Notes: generated by a model not told the origin, from the letters alone. Shown: positions 16,894 to 26,425, counted from the stretch's first letter. The stretch is DNA of 64,000 bases from Litchfieldella anticariensis FP35 = DSM 16096 (GCF_000409775.1 NZ_KE332395.1:1-64000), one strand, 5' to 3'. Program-made: numbers and translations.

Positions 16894-19089
16894 ATGGGCA
16901 ACACCCCCGATAAACGACCCGAGGCCCAGGCCGACAGTGCTCTCGACAAGACACCCGAGACCATTGCGCAGGGTGTCGACGAAGAAGTGGTGGAAGGCAA
17001 TCGCCGACTGTTCTCCGGTTGGATGTGGTGGCTATTCAGCGCCCTGGCCATCGTCTATTCCAGCTTTCACCTGATGTCACTGAATGTCTATCCGCTAGAA
17101 ACCTGGTCGTTTCGTATCATTCATATCTGTGGGGCGTTGATCCTAGGCTACGGCTTCTATACCGGTGCCCGTTTCGTCGCCGAAGGCGAACGGCCAGCAG
17201 CACCCTGGATGCGCTGGCTGAGCTATGCCCTGCTGATTCCAGCACTCTATTCCTTGCTCCAGGTCTTCTTGATGTGGCGTGAGATCAGCGGTGGCGCCAT
17301 GCGCATCGCACCGAATGTCGAGACCTGGCATTTCGGGCTACCTCTGATTGCAGTTTCAGCCGCCGCTATCGTGCTGTCTTGGGTCTATCGGCAAACTCGT
17401 GAGCGAGTGAGTCCTCCCGAGTTGGTACTGATGGTCTGCGCCCTGGCCAGCGCCGGCTATTTCCTGGTCATCTACAACACACCATTGCGCATGTCGACCG
17501 GCACCACGTTCGCCCCGATGGGAATCTCCTATGCGGCCATCGCGGGAACGTTGCTGATTCTCGAACTGACCCGTCGCGTGGCTGGCCTGGCACTGGTGAT
17601 CATCTCGCTGATATTCCTGCTATATGTCTTTGCCGGCCCTTACTTGCCGGGATTCCTGGGCTATCCAGGGCTATCGGTCGGACGCTTCTTCAGCCAAGTC
17701 TATACCGATGCCGGTATTCTCGGCCCAACCACTGCCGTTTCGTCGACCTACATCATTCTGTTCATCATTTTCGCTGCCTTCCTGCAAGCCTCCAAGGTCG
17801 GCGACTACTTCGTCAACTTTGCTTTCGCTGCCGCCGGTCGCGCACGTGGTGGCCCCGCCAAGGTGGCCATTTTCGCCTCCGGACTAATGGGCATGATCAA
17901 TGGCACCAGCGCCGGCAACGTGGTGTCCACCGGCTCGCTGACCATTCCGCTGATGAAGAAGGTCGGCTATCCAAGCCGCAGTGCCGGTGCCATCGAGGCG
18001 GCCGCTTCCACCGGTGGGCAAATCATGCCTCCGATCATGGGCGCCGGGGCCTTCATCATGGCCGAAATCACCGGGATCCCCTATACCGAGATCGCCGTCG
18101 CAGCGCTGATTCCGGCGATCCTGTACTTCGCGTCGGTCTACTTCATGGTCGACTTCGAAGCCGCACGCAAGGGCATGCGCGGTATGCGTGGCGACGAGAT
18201 TCCACGCTTCTCGCGCCTGATCAAGCAAGTCTACCTGTTCGCCCCGATCGTGATTCTGATCGCGGCACTGTTCATGGGCTACTCAGTGATTCGTGCTGGA
18301 ACCCTGGCCACTGCCTCAGCGGCCGTGGTGAGCTGGCTATCGCCGCACAAGATGGGGATTCCCTCGATCCTCCGGGCACTCCAGCTGGCCGGCACCATGT
18401 CGATCCAGATCATCGCCGTTTGTGCCTGCGCCGGGATCATCGTCGGCGTGATTTCTCTGACCGGGGTCGGTGCGCGCTTCTCGTCACTGTTGCTTGGCCT
18501 GGCCGGGTTCAGCCAGTTACTGGCACTATTCTTCGCCATGTGTATCAGCATCCTACTGGGAATGGGCATGCCGACCACGGCCGCTTACGCGGTAGCCGCC
18601 TCTGTCGTTGCACCAGGGCTTATCAACATCGGCATCGAGCCGCTGATTGCTCACTTCTTCGTGTTCTATTTTGCGGTGGTATCGGCCATTACCCCGCCAG
18701 TGGCCCTGGCCTCCTATGCGGCAGCCGGCATCTCCGGGGCCAATGCCATGCAGACCTCGGTGACCTCGTTCAAGATCGGCCTGGCGGCCTTTATCGTGCC
18801 GTTCATGTTCTTCTACAGCCCGGCGATGCTGATGGAAGGCAGTGGCTTACAGATCCTGCGCGTGGGCGTGACCGCGACACTCGGCATCGTGATGCTGGCA
18901 GCGGCGGTACAGGCCTGGTTCTTCGGGCCGATCAAGGCCATAGTGCGGCTGATACTGCTGGTGGGTGCCGTGTGCATGATCTACGGAGGCATCTACTCCG
19001 ACTTGGCCGGACTGGCGGTTGGTATCGCCATCTTCCTGCTGCAACGGCGTCTGCCACTAGGTGGGGACAAGATATCAGTGAAGTCCTGA
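16894..19089 (+). CDS. TRAP transporter fused permease (4TM-12TM type)
   Basis: A 731-residue integral membrane protein combining the small DctQ-like and large DctM-like TRAP subunits, the form that partners TAXI binding proteins. The N-terminal 70 residues are cytosolic. About 16 or more hydrophobic segments follow. The DctM region contains GLMGMINGTSAGNVVSTG, GGQIMPPIMGAGAF and GMGMPTTAAYAVAASVVAPG, which are highly conserved in TRAP large subunits. It would import an organic acid with sodium or protons. Start supported by an AAGGG site 12 bases upstream. Confidence 0.92.
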   Translation: MGNTPDKRPEAQADSALDKTPETIAQGVDEEVVEGNRRLFSGWMWWLFSALAIVYSSFHLMSLNVYPLETWSFRIIHICGALILGYGFYTGARFVAEGERPAAPWMRWLSYALLIPALYSLLQVFLMWREISGGAMRIAPNVETWHFGLPLIAVSAAAIVLSWVYRQTRERVSPPELVLMVCALASAGYFLVIYNTPLRMSTGTTFAPMGISYAAIAGTLLILELTRRVAGLALVIISLIFLLYVFAGPYLPGFLGYPGLSVGRFFSQVYTDAGILGPTTAVSSTYIILFIIFAAFLQASKVGDYFVNFAFAAAGRARGGPAKVAIFASGLMGMINGTSAGNVVSTGSLTIPLMKKVGYPSRSAGAIEAAASTGGQIMPPIMGAGAFIMAEITGIPYTEIAVAALIPAILYFASVYFMVDFEAARKGMRGMRGDEIPRFSRLIKQVYLFAPIVILIAALFMGYSVIRAGTLATASAAVVSWLSPHKMGIPSILRALQLAGTMSIQIIAVCACAGIIVGVISLTGVGARFSSLLLGLAGFSQLLALFFAMCISILLGMGMPTTAAYAVAASVVAPGLINIGIEPLIAHFFVFYFAVVSAITPPVALASYAAAGISGANAMQTSVTSFKIGLAAFIVPFMFFYSPAMLMEGSGLQILRVGVTATLGIVMLAAAVQAWFFGPIKAIVRLILLVGAVCMIYGGIYSDLAGLAVGIAIFLLQRRLPLGGDKISVKS

Positions 19090-19105
19090 ACGTCCCCCAC
19101 GACGT

Positions 19106-19145
19106 AAAAACCCGCCGCCACGTTCATAGTGGCGGCGGGTTTCCT
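19106..19145 (+). terminator. rho-independent terminator after the TRAP operon
   Basis: An 11-bp perfect GC-rich stem (CCCGCCGCCAC, 19111-19121, with GTGGCGGCGGG, 19129-19139) and a 7-base loop, followed by TTTCCTTT and preceded by AAAAA. It may work in both directions and also serve sodC. Confidence 0.85.
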
Positions 19146-19162
19146 TTATTGGCACATCGGGT

Positions 19163-19702
19163 TTAGAGGTTCACCGTCCCACAGACCATGCGGCTACCGC
19201 CGCCGCCCAATGCCTTGGGATCATCGGAATAGTTGTCGCCCCCTTCATGGATCATCAGGCTGTGTCCATCGAGATCGTCGACACTCATGCGTGGCGCCAG
19301 CACCGGCGTTGTTGCTTCTCCTTCCTCATTCACCACCAGTACCGGTAAGTCGCCCAAGTGGCCCTCGCCATAGGGCCCTTCATGACTGCCAGTCTCTTCG
19401 GGGTCGAAATGGCCACCAGCGGCCTTAGCGGCGGTCATCTCACCCGAGTCGCCCTCGGCCGGCTCGCAGTTAGGGTTTTCATGTACGTGAAACCCATGTG
19501 CGCCAGGCGTTAGATCACTCAGTTTCGGGGTCAACAGCAGGCCATATTCACTGTCTTCCAGAACAACGGAGCCGATCTTATCTCCAACTCCTTCGGCACT
19601 GACCTTGTGAATATCGATCTCATGGCCTTCGTTGGCTTGACTGAAAGCTGCCAGCAGAAGGGATGTGGTAGCGACTCCCAGGACAATACTAATCCGCTTC
19701 AT
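19163..19702 (-). CDS. sodC: periplasmic Cu/Zn superoxide dismutase
   Basis: A 179-residue secreted enzyme that dismutates superoxide in the periplasm. A signal peptide runs to about residue 23 (MKRISIVL...FSQANE). Copper and zinc ligands are visible: HGFHVHENPNC, GGHFDPEETGSHEGPYGEGHLGDLP and HSLMIHEGGDNYSD. Cysteines in NPNCEP and RMVCGTV form the conserved disulfide. The start at 19702 (MKRIS) is preferred over an upstream ATG because it gives a standard signal peptide and has an AGGAG site. It is a single gene, with a terminator hairpin just beyond its stop. Confidence 0.92.
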   Translation of the reverse strand: MKRISIVLGVATTSLLLAAFSQANEGHEIDIHKVSAEGVGDKIGSVVLEDSEYGLLLTPKLSDLTPGAHGFHVHENPNCEPAEGDSGEMTAAKAAGGHFDPEETGSHEGPYGEGHLGDLPVLVVNEEGEATTPVLAPRMSVDDLDGHSLMIHEGGDNYSDDPKALGGGGSRMVCGTVNL

Positions 19703-19779
19703 GCGTCTCTCCTTTCCTGATTCCATGGATGCAGAATCAGCCTAGACGCTCACTGGCGAGGCAGCCAAGCCCCTTTTAC

Positions 19780-20619
19780 TCAAGAGAGATTATCAAGCAC
19801 CTTGAGCGTGGCCTCGGCCTGGTTAAGAGTATAGAAGTGCAGTCCCGGGGCCCCACCCTCGATCAATTGCTGGCACAGTCGAGAGACCACTTCCTCGCCA
19901 AAGGCTCGGATCGACTCGCTATCATCCCCATACGCTTCGAGCTGCTTGCGCATCCAGCGAGGGATGTCGGCACCGCATGCATCGGAGAAACGCGCCAACT
20001 TGGTGTAGTTGGTGATCGGCATGATGCCAGGAACGACCGGCACCTCGACACCGAGGTGCCTTACCCGATCGACGAAGTGAAAGTAAGCTTCAGCATTGAA
20101 GAAGTACTGAGTAATGGCGAGATTGGCCCCAGCCTTGACCTTGCGTGCGAAGTTCTCCAAGTCCTTCTCGAAGCTCGGTGCTTGAGGGTGTGATTCGGGA
20201 TAGCCGGCCACCGCAATCTCGAAATGGTCACCGGTTTCCTCACGGATGAACTCGACCAATTCATTGGCATAACGCAGCTCACCGATGCCACCCATACCCG
20301 ATGGCAAATCACCCCGCAGCGCCACCAGACTACTGATTTCGTCGTTACGATACTGGGCCAGCAATTCGCGCAATTCACCTTTGTCGCTACCGATGCAGGA
20401 CAGGTGTGGCGCCGTTTCAATACCGCATTCACGTACTGCCTTGACGGTCTGGGTGGTACGCGCTTGAGTAGACCCACCGGCACCATAGGTCACCGAGAAG
20501 AAACGTGGCTTGCGCTCGGCCAGGGCATCGCGTACGCCCATCAGTTTCTCCCGCCCGGCATCGGTACTAGGCGGAAAGAATTCAAAACTGATGTCCAACG
20601 AATGCTCTTGTAAACTCAT
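19780..20619 (-). CDS. metF: 5,10-methylenetetrahydrofolate reductase
   Basis: A 279-residue flavoprotein that reduces methylene-THF to methyl-THF for methionine synthesis. Family motifs are SFEFFPPSTDAGREKL at the N-terminus, FFSVTYGAGGST near residue 38 and HLSCIGSD near 73, with ITQYFFNAEAYFHFVDR and GIMPITNY later. Length is close to E. coli MetF (296). It complements the methyl-cycle genes ahcY and metK further along the window. I found no clear riboswitch in its 217-base leader. Confidence 0.95.
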   Translation of the reverse strand: MSLQEHSLDISFEFFPPSTDAGREKLMGVRDALAERKPRFFSVTYGAGGSTQARTTQTVKAVRECGIETAPHLSCIGSDKGELRELLAQYRNDEISSLVALRGDLPSGMGGIGELRYANELVEFIREETGDHFEIAVAGYPESHPQAPSFEKDLENFARKVKAGANLAITQYFFNAEAYFHFVDRVRHLGVEVPVVPGIMPITNYTKLARFSDACGADIPRWMRKQLEAYGDDSESIRAFGEEVVSRLCQQLIEGGAPGLHFYTLNQAEATLKVLDNLS

Positions 20620-20836
20620 CGAATCAACCCTCTTCGGTCGCCCTGGAAAACGACTCTCGTATTCGGTATTTTCATCTTCAGGCTCGTTGCCAGCGCCGGA
20701 ACTGTCACCACAGGCGCCGGCCAGCCTCGGTTATGGTCGCATTGTGCCGACTTCACTGGGCGCCGACCAATGAAAGTTTCGTCATCTTGTATCGATTTCA
20801 ATCATATAAGAAAACGCTGCAATAGAACTAGCGGTA

Positions 20837-21742
20837 CTAAGCCTCTTCCTCTCGGGGCGCTCTGTGTGGCCAGCGCAACCTACCACTGCCAACGAGCATT
20901 CCCAGGGTGATCAGCACAGCCGCCGTCGCTAGTCCAGATGTCGGCTCGGCGTAACCGCTGACGATCAGTACCAGAGTCGACAACAGCGGGGTGAAGTAAG
21001 CCAGGAACCCCAATAAGCGCAGATCGCCGCGCTTGACTCCCACATCCCAGGTAAAGAAGGCACTGCCTACTGGCCCTACGCCCAGGCCAACCACGCCTAA
21101 CCAGCCAACTCCTTGGGGCCATACGGTCGTTTCGAAAAGTAGATGACACAGCATCGCCAATAGTGCCGTCACCAAGCAAAAACCACCGACCGCTGCAGTA
21201 GGCACGTCACGGACCGCTCGAGACAGTACCGAATAGCCGCTCCACACGAAGGCACAAGCCAAGGCTGACGCATAGCCAAGCAGACTGCCGCCGGCATCCA
21301 CATCACCGCCCACCAGCAACGCCGCTCCGGAGAACCCCAGCACGGCACCGACGACATGACTTAATCTCAGCCGCTCACCGGGCAACAAGGCAACGAAGAG
21401 CACGATCAGCAGGGGCCATAAATAGCTGATCAACCCGGCGTTGGCCGGTGGTGCATTCTGCTGAGCAACGAAATAGAGGGCATGGTAGCCGAATAGTCCG
21501 CCGACCCCCAGCGCCCAGACCTTGGGTGGCTGTATGAACGAAGTCGACAGCGAAACCCCGCGCACCATCAACCAGAGCATGAAGCAGCCAAAGGCGATGG
21601 CGAAGGCCAGCGCCGTCAACAGAAAAGGCGGCATTGGCCCAGAGAGCTGCGTCAACGATGCCAGTAGCGCCCAGTTGAGCACGGTGGTTGCTCCAATGGC
21701 AGTGGCACGGGTAGGCGGTGTAAGCAAGGTGCTATCGGTCAT
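20837..21742 (-). CDS. DMT-superfamily (EamA) exporter, possibly YddG-like
   Basis: A 301-residue protein with about ten transmembrane helices arranged as two EamA repeats (residues about 15-140 and 155-285). The motif YLWPLLIVLFVALLPGERLR in the first repeat resembles the YddG aromatic amino acid exporter subgroup. The substrate is not determinable from sequence. It is divergent from the AEC transporter gene, with a 198-base gap. Confidence 0.75.
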   Translation of the reverse strand: MTDSTLLTPPTRATAIGATTVLNWALLASLTQLSGPMPPFLLTALAFAIAFGCFMLWLMVRGVSLSTSFIQPPKVWALGVGGLFGYHALYFVAQQNAPPANAGLISYLWPLLIVLFVALLPGERLRLSHVVGAVLGFSGAALLVGGDVDAGGSLLGYASALACAFVWSGYSVLSRAVRDVPTAAVGGFCLVTALLAMLCHLLFETTVWPQGVGWLGVVGLGVGPVGSAFFTWDVGVKRGDLRLLGFLAYFTPLLSTLVLIVSGYAEPTSGLATAAVLITLGMLVGSGRLRWPHRAPREEEA

Positions 21743-21940
21743 GGCAGTTCCCCGGTCGTGAAAGCAAGCCCAGCTTGCCGATCACCTCCCGTCATGACTT
21801 GAACGATTCTGACCTATTTACAGCCGCTTGCAGGAATGCGCAGTCGCTTACTTCATGATCAGGTAGTTTTGGCGGCCCAGCGCTGACAATCAGCGCCGAG
21901 ACAGGCATGATGGTCGTCTCTATATGCGGAAACACGAATA

Positions 21941-22879
21941 ATGCAATTCGATCTCGGCGCAACCCTGATTGCCCCCTTGTGGATGCTGCTGGCTTTCGTG
22001 GGCCTGGGCTGGTTGTGCGCCCGTCGACTGGCCATCGATCCCCGTCCGATCGCAACGCTGCTGATTTATATCATTGCCCCGCTCACCTTCTTTCGCGGCC
22101 TGACCCTGGGTGGCCCAACCCCAACCTATCTGCTGCTGACTCTGGGTACCTTCGTTACCGCCAGCCTGGTGTGCCTGCTGGTTCAGCGCTTGATACGCCC
22201 CTTCTTTCCTGACCAGGAAGTCGCGCTACTCGCCTTTTCAGGCGGCACTGGCAACACCGGCTACTTCGGGCTGCCCATCGCCATGGTGTTGCTGCCGCCC
22301 GAGGGCGTGACCCTGTATCTGTTTTGCCTACTGGGGATCACACTCTATGAATTCACGGTAGGTTTCTATATCAGTGCACGCGGGCAGTTCTCAATGCGCC
22401 AGAGTCTGGTCAAGATCTGCCGACTGCCGCTGATCTATGCCTTCCTTGCCGCCCTGCTGACCAGTGGCATGGGGATCTCGATTCCCGGACCAGTGATGAA
22501 TGCGCTCGATGTCTTCCCCGCCAGCTATACGCTGCTGGGCATGATGATCATCGGTATGACCTTGGGACGTGTGTCGATACGCGAGGTGGACGCGCGCTTC
22601 ATCGGCACCTGTTTCATAGTGCGCTATGGCCTTTGGCCGCTGCTGGTTGGTGTCAGCGTGCTCGTCCTGCAAGCTAGTGTGGGGATTCCGGGCGAGTTGG
22701 CCGTGGCATTGTTGTTGATCGGAGTCGTTCCCATGGCCGCCAATGTGGTGGTGGTCGCCATGGAGCTTTCGATTCGTCCGGAGAAAGGCGCTATCGCTGT
22801 ACTTTTGACCACACTCGCCGCTCCCCTGCTGATCCCGCTCTATCTGTCGGGGTTGCTGTGGCTCACCGGCATGACATGA
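21941..22879 (+). CDS. AEC (auxin efflux carrier) family transporter
   Basis: A 312-residue membrane protein with about 10 transmembrane helices in two halves. The crossover motif of the family is visible in AFSGGTGNTGYFGLPIAMVL near residue 95. Bacterial members carry malate, malonate or related organic acids; the substrate here is unknown. The last 17 bases overlap the 3' end of the convergent AraC-family regulator. Confidence 0.82.
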   Translation: MQFDLGATLIAPLWMLLAFVGLGWLCARRLAIDPRPIATLLIYIIAPLTFFRGLTLGGPTPTYLLLTLGTFVTASLVCLLVQRLIRPFFPDQEVALLAFSGGTGNTGYFGLPIAMVLLPPEGVTLYLFCLLGITLYEFTVGFYISARGQFSMRQSLVKICRLPLIYAFLAALLTSGMGISIPGPVMNALDVFPASYTLLGMMIIGMTLGRVSIREVDARFIGTCFIVRYGLWPLLVGVSVLVLQASVGIPGELAVALLLIGVVPMAANVVVVAMELSIRPEKGAIAVLLTTLAAPLLIPLYLSGLLWLTGMT

Positions 22880-23585
22880 GATTCCGCCACTGGCGAGGCG
22901 ACGCCCCATGATGAGCACGAAAGACGCGCGAGAAATGCGCTGAATCAGCAAAGCCACAAGCTTGCGCAACGTCAGTCAGACTCGCCCGAGTATCGCACAT
23001 CAGTTGCCTGGCCCGTGCCAAGCGCCGCTCGATCAACCAGGCATGAGGTGCACGACCGGTCAAGGCACGGAACTGTCGCGCAAAGGCTGCTTCAGCCAAA
23101 TGACAATGTGCCGCCCAATCGCGTACCCGCCATGCTCGCGCCAGATCAGCCTCGACTTCGGGCAGCAAGCGCAACAGACGCAGGCGCGGCTCGCGCGCCT
23201 CATTCGATGGCTGCGCCAGTACCTCATTCAGCCACCTCACCACTTCCTGCGTAGAGGCGGCTTCGAGGCACCGGGCACGGTTCAGCAATGTTGGCGATAG
23301 CCGGCGTGGACACCTGTCGAACAAGTCCTCCAACTGCAGCGCCTCGCACCACTCGATAGGAAGGTCGAGTACCAGAGCGACGTTGGCACGCGGTGCCAGA
23401 TAATGGTGCTCGTTGCCTACGCCAATGGAAGCCAGCACACCCGGCTCGACTCGCATGCCTCGCCCACCAATTTCCAATTCGACGCACCCGTCCAGCCCCA
23501 GCAGAAGCTGATGAAAGCTATGACGGTCGGTCAACACGCGTTCAGGGTAGGCACGTGTCTCGATGATGGGGTGGGCCAGCACCAT
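22863..23585 (-). CDS. AraC-family transcriptional regulator
   Basis: A 240-residue regulator. The N-terminal cupin-like part (residues about 15-110) contains HSFHQLLLGLDGCVELEIGGRG, typical of effector domains in this class. The C-terminal AraC DNA-binding domain covers about 150-237, with the second helix-turn-helix SLTDVAQACGFADSAHFSRVFRAHHGASPRQWR. Target unknown; it lies downstream of the GST gene on the same strand, with a strong hairpin between, and tail to tail with the AEC carrier. Confidence 0.85.
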   Translation of the reverse strand: MVLAHPIIETRAYPERVLTDRHSFHQLLLGLDGCVELEIGGRGMRVEPGVLASIGVGNEHHYLAPRANVALVLDLPIEWCEALQLEDLFDRCPRRLSPTLLNRARCLEAASTQEVVRWLNEVLAQPSNEAREPRLRLLRLLPEVEADLARAWRVRDWAAHCHLAEAAFARQFRALTGRAPHAWLIERRLARARQLMCDTRASLTDVAQACGFADSAHFSRVFRAHHGASPRQWRNLMSCR

Positions 23586-23615
23586 GGCAGGTCTCTTGTT
23601 AATGGCTTGACGAAT

Positions 23616-23647
23616 GAAGCGGCGGACACCCGCGTGTCCGCCGCTTC
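23616..23647. terminator. strong hairpin between GST and AraC genes
   Basis: A 14-bp perfect stem (GAAGCGGCGGACAC with its complement) around a 4-base loop. It follows the GST stop by 27 bases on the minus strand. No strong T tract follows in either direction, so it could be a terminator, mRNA stabiliser or both. Confidence 0.6.
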
Positions 23648-23674
23648 AGTTTGGCATAACTTATCGATTGCCGA

Positions 23675-24328
23675 TCATGCCACCTTGGCATCGATCAGCA
23701 CCTTGCGACCGGATTCCCGCTCAGCCAATCGCTGCACATAGGTTTGGAGGTGCGGTACATCGGCCCAGAGCGGCTTCGCCGGAGGCAGTTTGTAAAGGTA
23801 GTCGAGCATCGGCGCCGCGATGACATCGGCGATGGTAAACCGCTCACCGACGAGATATTCCTGTTCACCCAATTGCTCCTCGAGCAATATCAGCATACGC
23901 GACACATCTGGTTGCACTTCTTTCACCCTATCCATGCGCACACTGCCGCCCTTACCCTTTGGGAATACGAACTCCAGTAGATAGCGGCGCACCAACGCCT
24001 GGTCGACATACAGCGCCAGCACCGCACTCCACTGGTCGACCTGGGCTCGTAGCCATGGGTCGCGGGGTTGCAGTGCCGGACCATCGTGGGTGGCGTCAAG
24101 GTAACGGCAGATCGCCGTGGTTTCATACAGCCGGTGGTCGCCATGCAATAACACGGGTACCTTGCCAAAGGGATGCCATTCGAGGTGTCGCTCCCCCTGA
24201 AAGTCGATCCGCTTGCCATCGACAGTGGTTCCCAGCGTATAAGGGATTCCCTTCTCTTCGCAGCATAGCTGGACGCTTCGCACGAAATTGCTGAACTGGG
24301 GGCCGTAGATATGCACCTGATCACTCAT
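23675..24328 (-). CDS. glutathione S-transferase family protein
   Basis: A 217-residue soluble enzyme. The N-terminal thioredoxin-like domain (residues 1-80) has IYGPQFSNFVRSVQLCCEEKGIPY and the cis-proline segment GKVPVLLHGDHRLYETTAICRYLD. The C-terminal helical domain follows, with DPWLRAQVDQW and FTIADVIAAPMLDYL. The start at 24328 is chosen for its AGGAG site seven bases upstream; an ATG seven codons earlier is possible. It is divergent from a TetR-type regulator, and a palindrome lies between them, suggesting direct repression and a role in detoxifying an electrophile. Confidence 0.88.
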   Translation of the reverse strand: MSDQVHIYGPQFSNFVRSVQLCCEEKGIPYTLGTTVDGKRIDFQGERHLEWHPFGKVPVLLHGDHRLYETTAICRYLDATHDGPALQPRDPWLRAQVDQWSAVLALYVDQALVRRYLLEFVFPKGKGGSVRMDRVKEVQPDVSRMLILLEEQLGEQEYLVGERFTIADVIAAPMLDYLYKLPPAKPLWADVPHLQTYVQRLAERESGRKVLIDAKVA

Positions 24329-24398
24329 GGCTAACTCCTGATCGTTCATGACTGCTTCCTGAATGCTTATGGACCACTTGACCCTAGCGCCAGGCACG

Positions 24399-24416
24399 AT
24401 ATGTTCAAGAACATAT
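24399..24416. promoter_or_regulatory. palindromic operator between GST and TetR genes
   Basis: A perfect 18-bp palindrome, ATATGTTCAAGAACATAT. On the plus strand it overlaps a candidate -10 (TATGTT, 24400-24405) placed 16 bases after TTGACC (24378-24383). It is the likely binding site of the adjacent TetR-family protein, controlling both divergent genes. Confidence 0.7.
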
Positions 24417-24461
24417 AGTGGAATCATGTCATCGCTAGGATATCGAGAAAGGGAGAACACC

Positions 24462-25034
24462 ATGCCTTGGAGCGAAACCCACAAGCTCCGCACCCGTGAA
24501 CGTATCCTGCAGTCGGCGGCCATCCTGTTTACTCGACAGGGATTCGACGGTGTCAGTATCGATGCCGTCATGAAGCATGCCGGGCTTACACGCGGTGCCT
24601 TCTATGCCCACTTCACCTCGAAAAGCGAGCTGTACACCCAGGCGATTCGCTTCGCCGCCCGGCACGGAGCGGCCCAACTGAACGCAGAGGAAAACGCCAC
24701 TGCCAGGATCGAGCGCTATCTCAGCGAGGAACACCTTCGCGAAGATAGTATCCAATGTCCGCTGGCCTGCCTGGTCAGTGATGTTGCTCAGCAGGACAAG
24801 CGGGTCAGAGCGACTTATACCCGCTTGCTTGAAGGCTTCGTCGACTACTTCAGTTCGTCTACAGCGCCAGGCAATCCGGCACGCCGCCAGGTTATGCAGC
24901 AAGTGGTAACGATGATCGGAGGCATGGCGATTGCGCGAACATTGACCGACGAGGAACTGGCCAACGAGCTACTCGATGCCTGCCGGGAGCTGGCGCTATC
25001 GTTGGCACCAGAGGGTGGAAGCAAACGGCCCTGA
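24462..25034 (+). CDS. TetR-family transcriptional regulator
   Basis: A 190-residue repressor. The helix-turn-helix covers residues about 10-56: RERILQSAAILFTRQGFDGVSIDAVMKHAGLTRGAFYAHF, the classic TetR pattern (written here only as positions 10-56 with key GFDGVSIDAV and GLTRGAFYAHF). The C-terminal half is a ligand and dimerisation domain with CPLACLVSDVAQQD. The start at 24462 has a GGGAG site; the longer open frame would include the operator. It probably controls itself and the divergent GST gene. Confidence 0.87.
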   Translation: MPWSETHKLRTRERILQSAAILFTRQGFDGVSIDAVMKHAGLTRGAFYAHFTSKSELYTQAIRFAARHGAAQLNAEENATARIERYLSEEHLREDSIQCPLACLVSDVAQQDKRVRATYTRLLEGFVDYFSSSTAPGNPARRQVMQQVVTMIGGMAIARTLTDEELANELLDACRELALSLAPEGGSKRP

Positions 25035-25045
25035 AACAATGGCAC

Positions 25046-25867
25046 TCAGACGTTGACCAGAACGCCTGGGGATGTGACTGGCGTCGATACGACCTTGGGC
25101 TCGATGGCGATCACTTCTCCTTGCCAATCGATCAACCGTAATTGCCCAGTAGAAGTTTCCGCCAACGCCGTGCAATGCTCGACCCAGTCGCCATCATTGC
25201 AGTAGAGCACCCCATCGCGCGTACGAAAACCTGCCTTGTGGATATGGCCGCCAATGTAGCCATCAAGTCCCTCACGTGCCGCCTGGTGGAGTGCTGCCTG
25301 TTCGAACTGGTCGATGTAGCGCTGCGCAGTACCCACCCGGCGCTTGAGTGCGCCGGCCAGCGACCAATAGGGTAAGCCGAAGACCCTACGCAAACCATTG
25401 CACCAACGGTTCAACCGCAGCACGAACTGATGCATGCCGTCGCCCAGCATCAGCAACCAAGGGGCGATACGTACGTGGGTGTCGAACTCGTCACCATGGC
25501 TGACCAATAGCTGACGCCCATCGCGAGTTTCATGGATCACGCGTCGCTCGATACTGACATTGTGGATGCGCAGTCCACATAAGCGACGAAAGGCAGCATC
25601 GTGGTTGCCAGGAATGTAGATCACCTCGCAGCCACCGCGTGCCAAGCGCAGGATGCGAGCAACCAGTTGCTGTTGCGCCGGCGGTAGCACTGCTCGCTTG
25701 CGCATGGCGATCAAATCGACCATGTCACCGACCAGATAGAGCCGTTGAGGACGCACGCGGCGCAACAAGCTGGACAACAGCGATGCCTGACAATCCGGCG
25801 TGCCCAGATGGACATCCGAAATGAATAAGGTGCGATAGTCGGATGCGAGGGTTTTGCTAGTGTGCAT
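25046..25867 (-). CDS. calcineurin-like metallophosphoesterase (LpxH-like)
   Basis: A 273-residue phosphoesterase related to UDP-2,3-diacylglucosamine diphosphatase. The metal-binding motifs are in order: DVHLG near residue 17, GDMVDL near 47, GNHDAAF near 85, SHGDEFD near 122 and GGHIHKA near 212. Members of this longer subgroup are usually annotated as UDP-2,3-diacylglucosamine diphosphatase or YbbF-like, but substrate is unproven. The ATG at 25867 has a GGAGG site and is used in preference to the upstream frame. It is convergent with the TetR gene, 11 bases apart. Confidence 0.8.
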   Translation of the reverse strand: MHTSKTLASDYRTLFISDVHLGTPDCQASLLSSLLRRVRPQRLYLVGDMVDLIAMRKRAVLPPAQQQLVARILRLARGGCEVIYIPGNHDAAFRRLCGLRIHNVSIERRVIHETRDGRQLLVSHGDEFDTHVRIAPWLLMLGDGMHQFVLRLNRWCNGLRRVFGLPYWSLAGALKRRVGTAQRYIDQFEQAALHQAAREGLDGYIGGHIHKAGFRTRDGVLYCNDGDWVEHCTALAETSTGQLRLIDWQGEVIAIEPKVVSTPVTSPGVLVNV

Positions 25868-26032
25868 GGGTCGGCCTCCGCCATGAAAGCGCGTCCAGCA
25901 TCGCAATCGGCAATGACGACACTATGGCGATACGATGACGTTTCGATGACGACACAGCGTGATCCGCTTGCAGGCACAGCGACCAAGACTAGCCTAGGAA
26001 TGAAGGCTAACGAACCATGCGAGGCCGCCGAC

Positions 26033-26416
26033 ATGATCATCATCCAGCATCGCCTATTGCTGCTTGCAGCACTTTGCCTACTGCTTCTCGGCTATGCACC
26101 CTCCGCCGCATTCGCCCATCATGGTTGGAGTTGGACCACCGGCGAAAACATCGAACTTACCGGAACCATCACCGAAGCGAGCCTGGGTAATCCGCATGGC
26201 AGGCTCACACTGGATGTCGATGGCACGGCCTGGACCGTGGAGGTGGGCCAACCCTGGCGCAATGAACGGGCGGGGCTCAAGGAGGGCGATCTGGCCGAAG
26301 GTGTCGACATCCGTGTACTCGGCGCCCCATCGGCCAACCAGGACGAAAAACGGCTGAAAGCTGTCAGGCTCTGGATCGGCGACAACGAATACACGCTGTA
26401 TCCCGATCGGGTTTGA
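26033..26416 (+). CDS. small exported DUF6152-type protein
   Basis: A 127-residue protein with a signal peptide (hydrophobic LLLLAALCLLLLG, then AFAHHGWSW). The mature part has the pattern HHGWSWTTGENIELTGTI...NPHGRLTLDVDG, which I associate with the DUF6152 family of secreted single-domain beta proteins of unknown role. The start at 26033 gives a standard signal peptide. The following membrane protein gene begins 10 bases after its stop, so the two are likely a transcription unit. Confidence 0.7.
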   Translation: MIIIQHRLLLLAALCLLLLGYAPSAAFAHHGWSWTTGENIELTGTITEASLGNPHGRLTLDVDGTAWTVEVGQPWRNERAGLKEGDLAEGVDIRVLGAPSANQDEKRLKAVRLWIGDNEYTLYPDRV

Positions 26417-26425
26417 CCCACGGCG

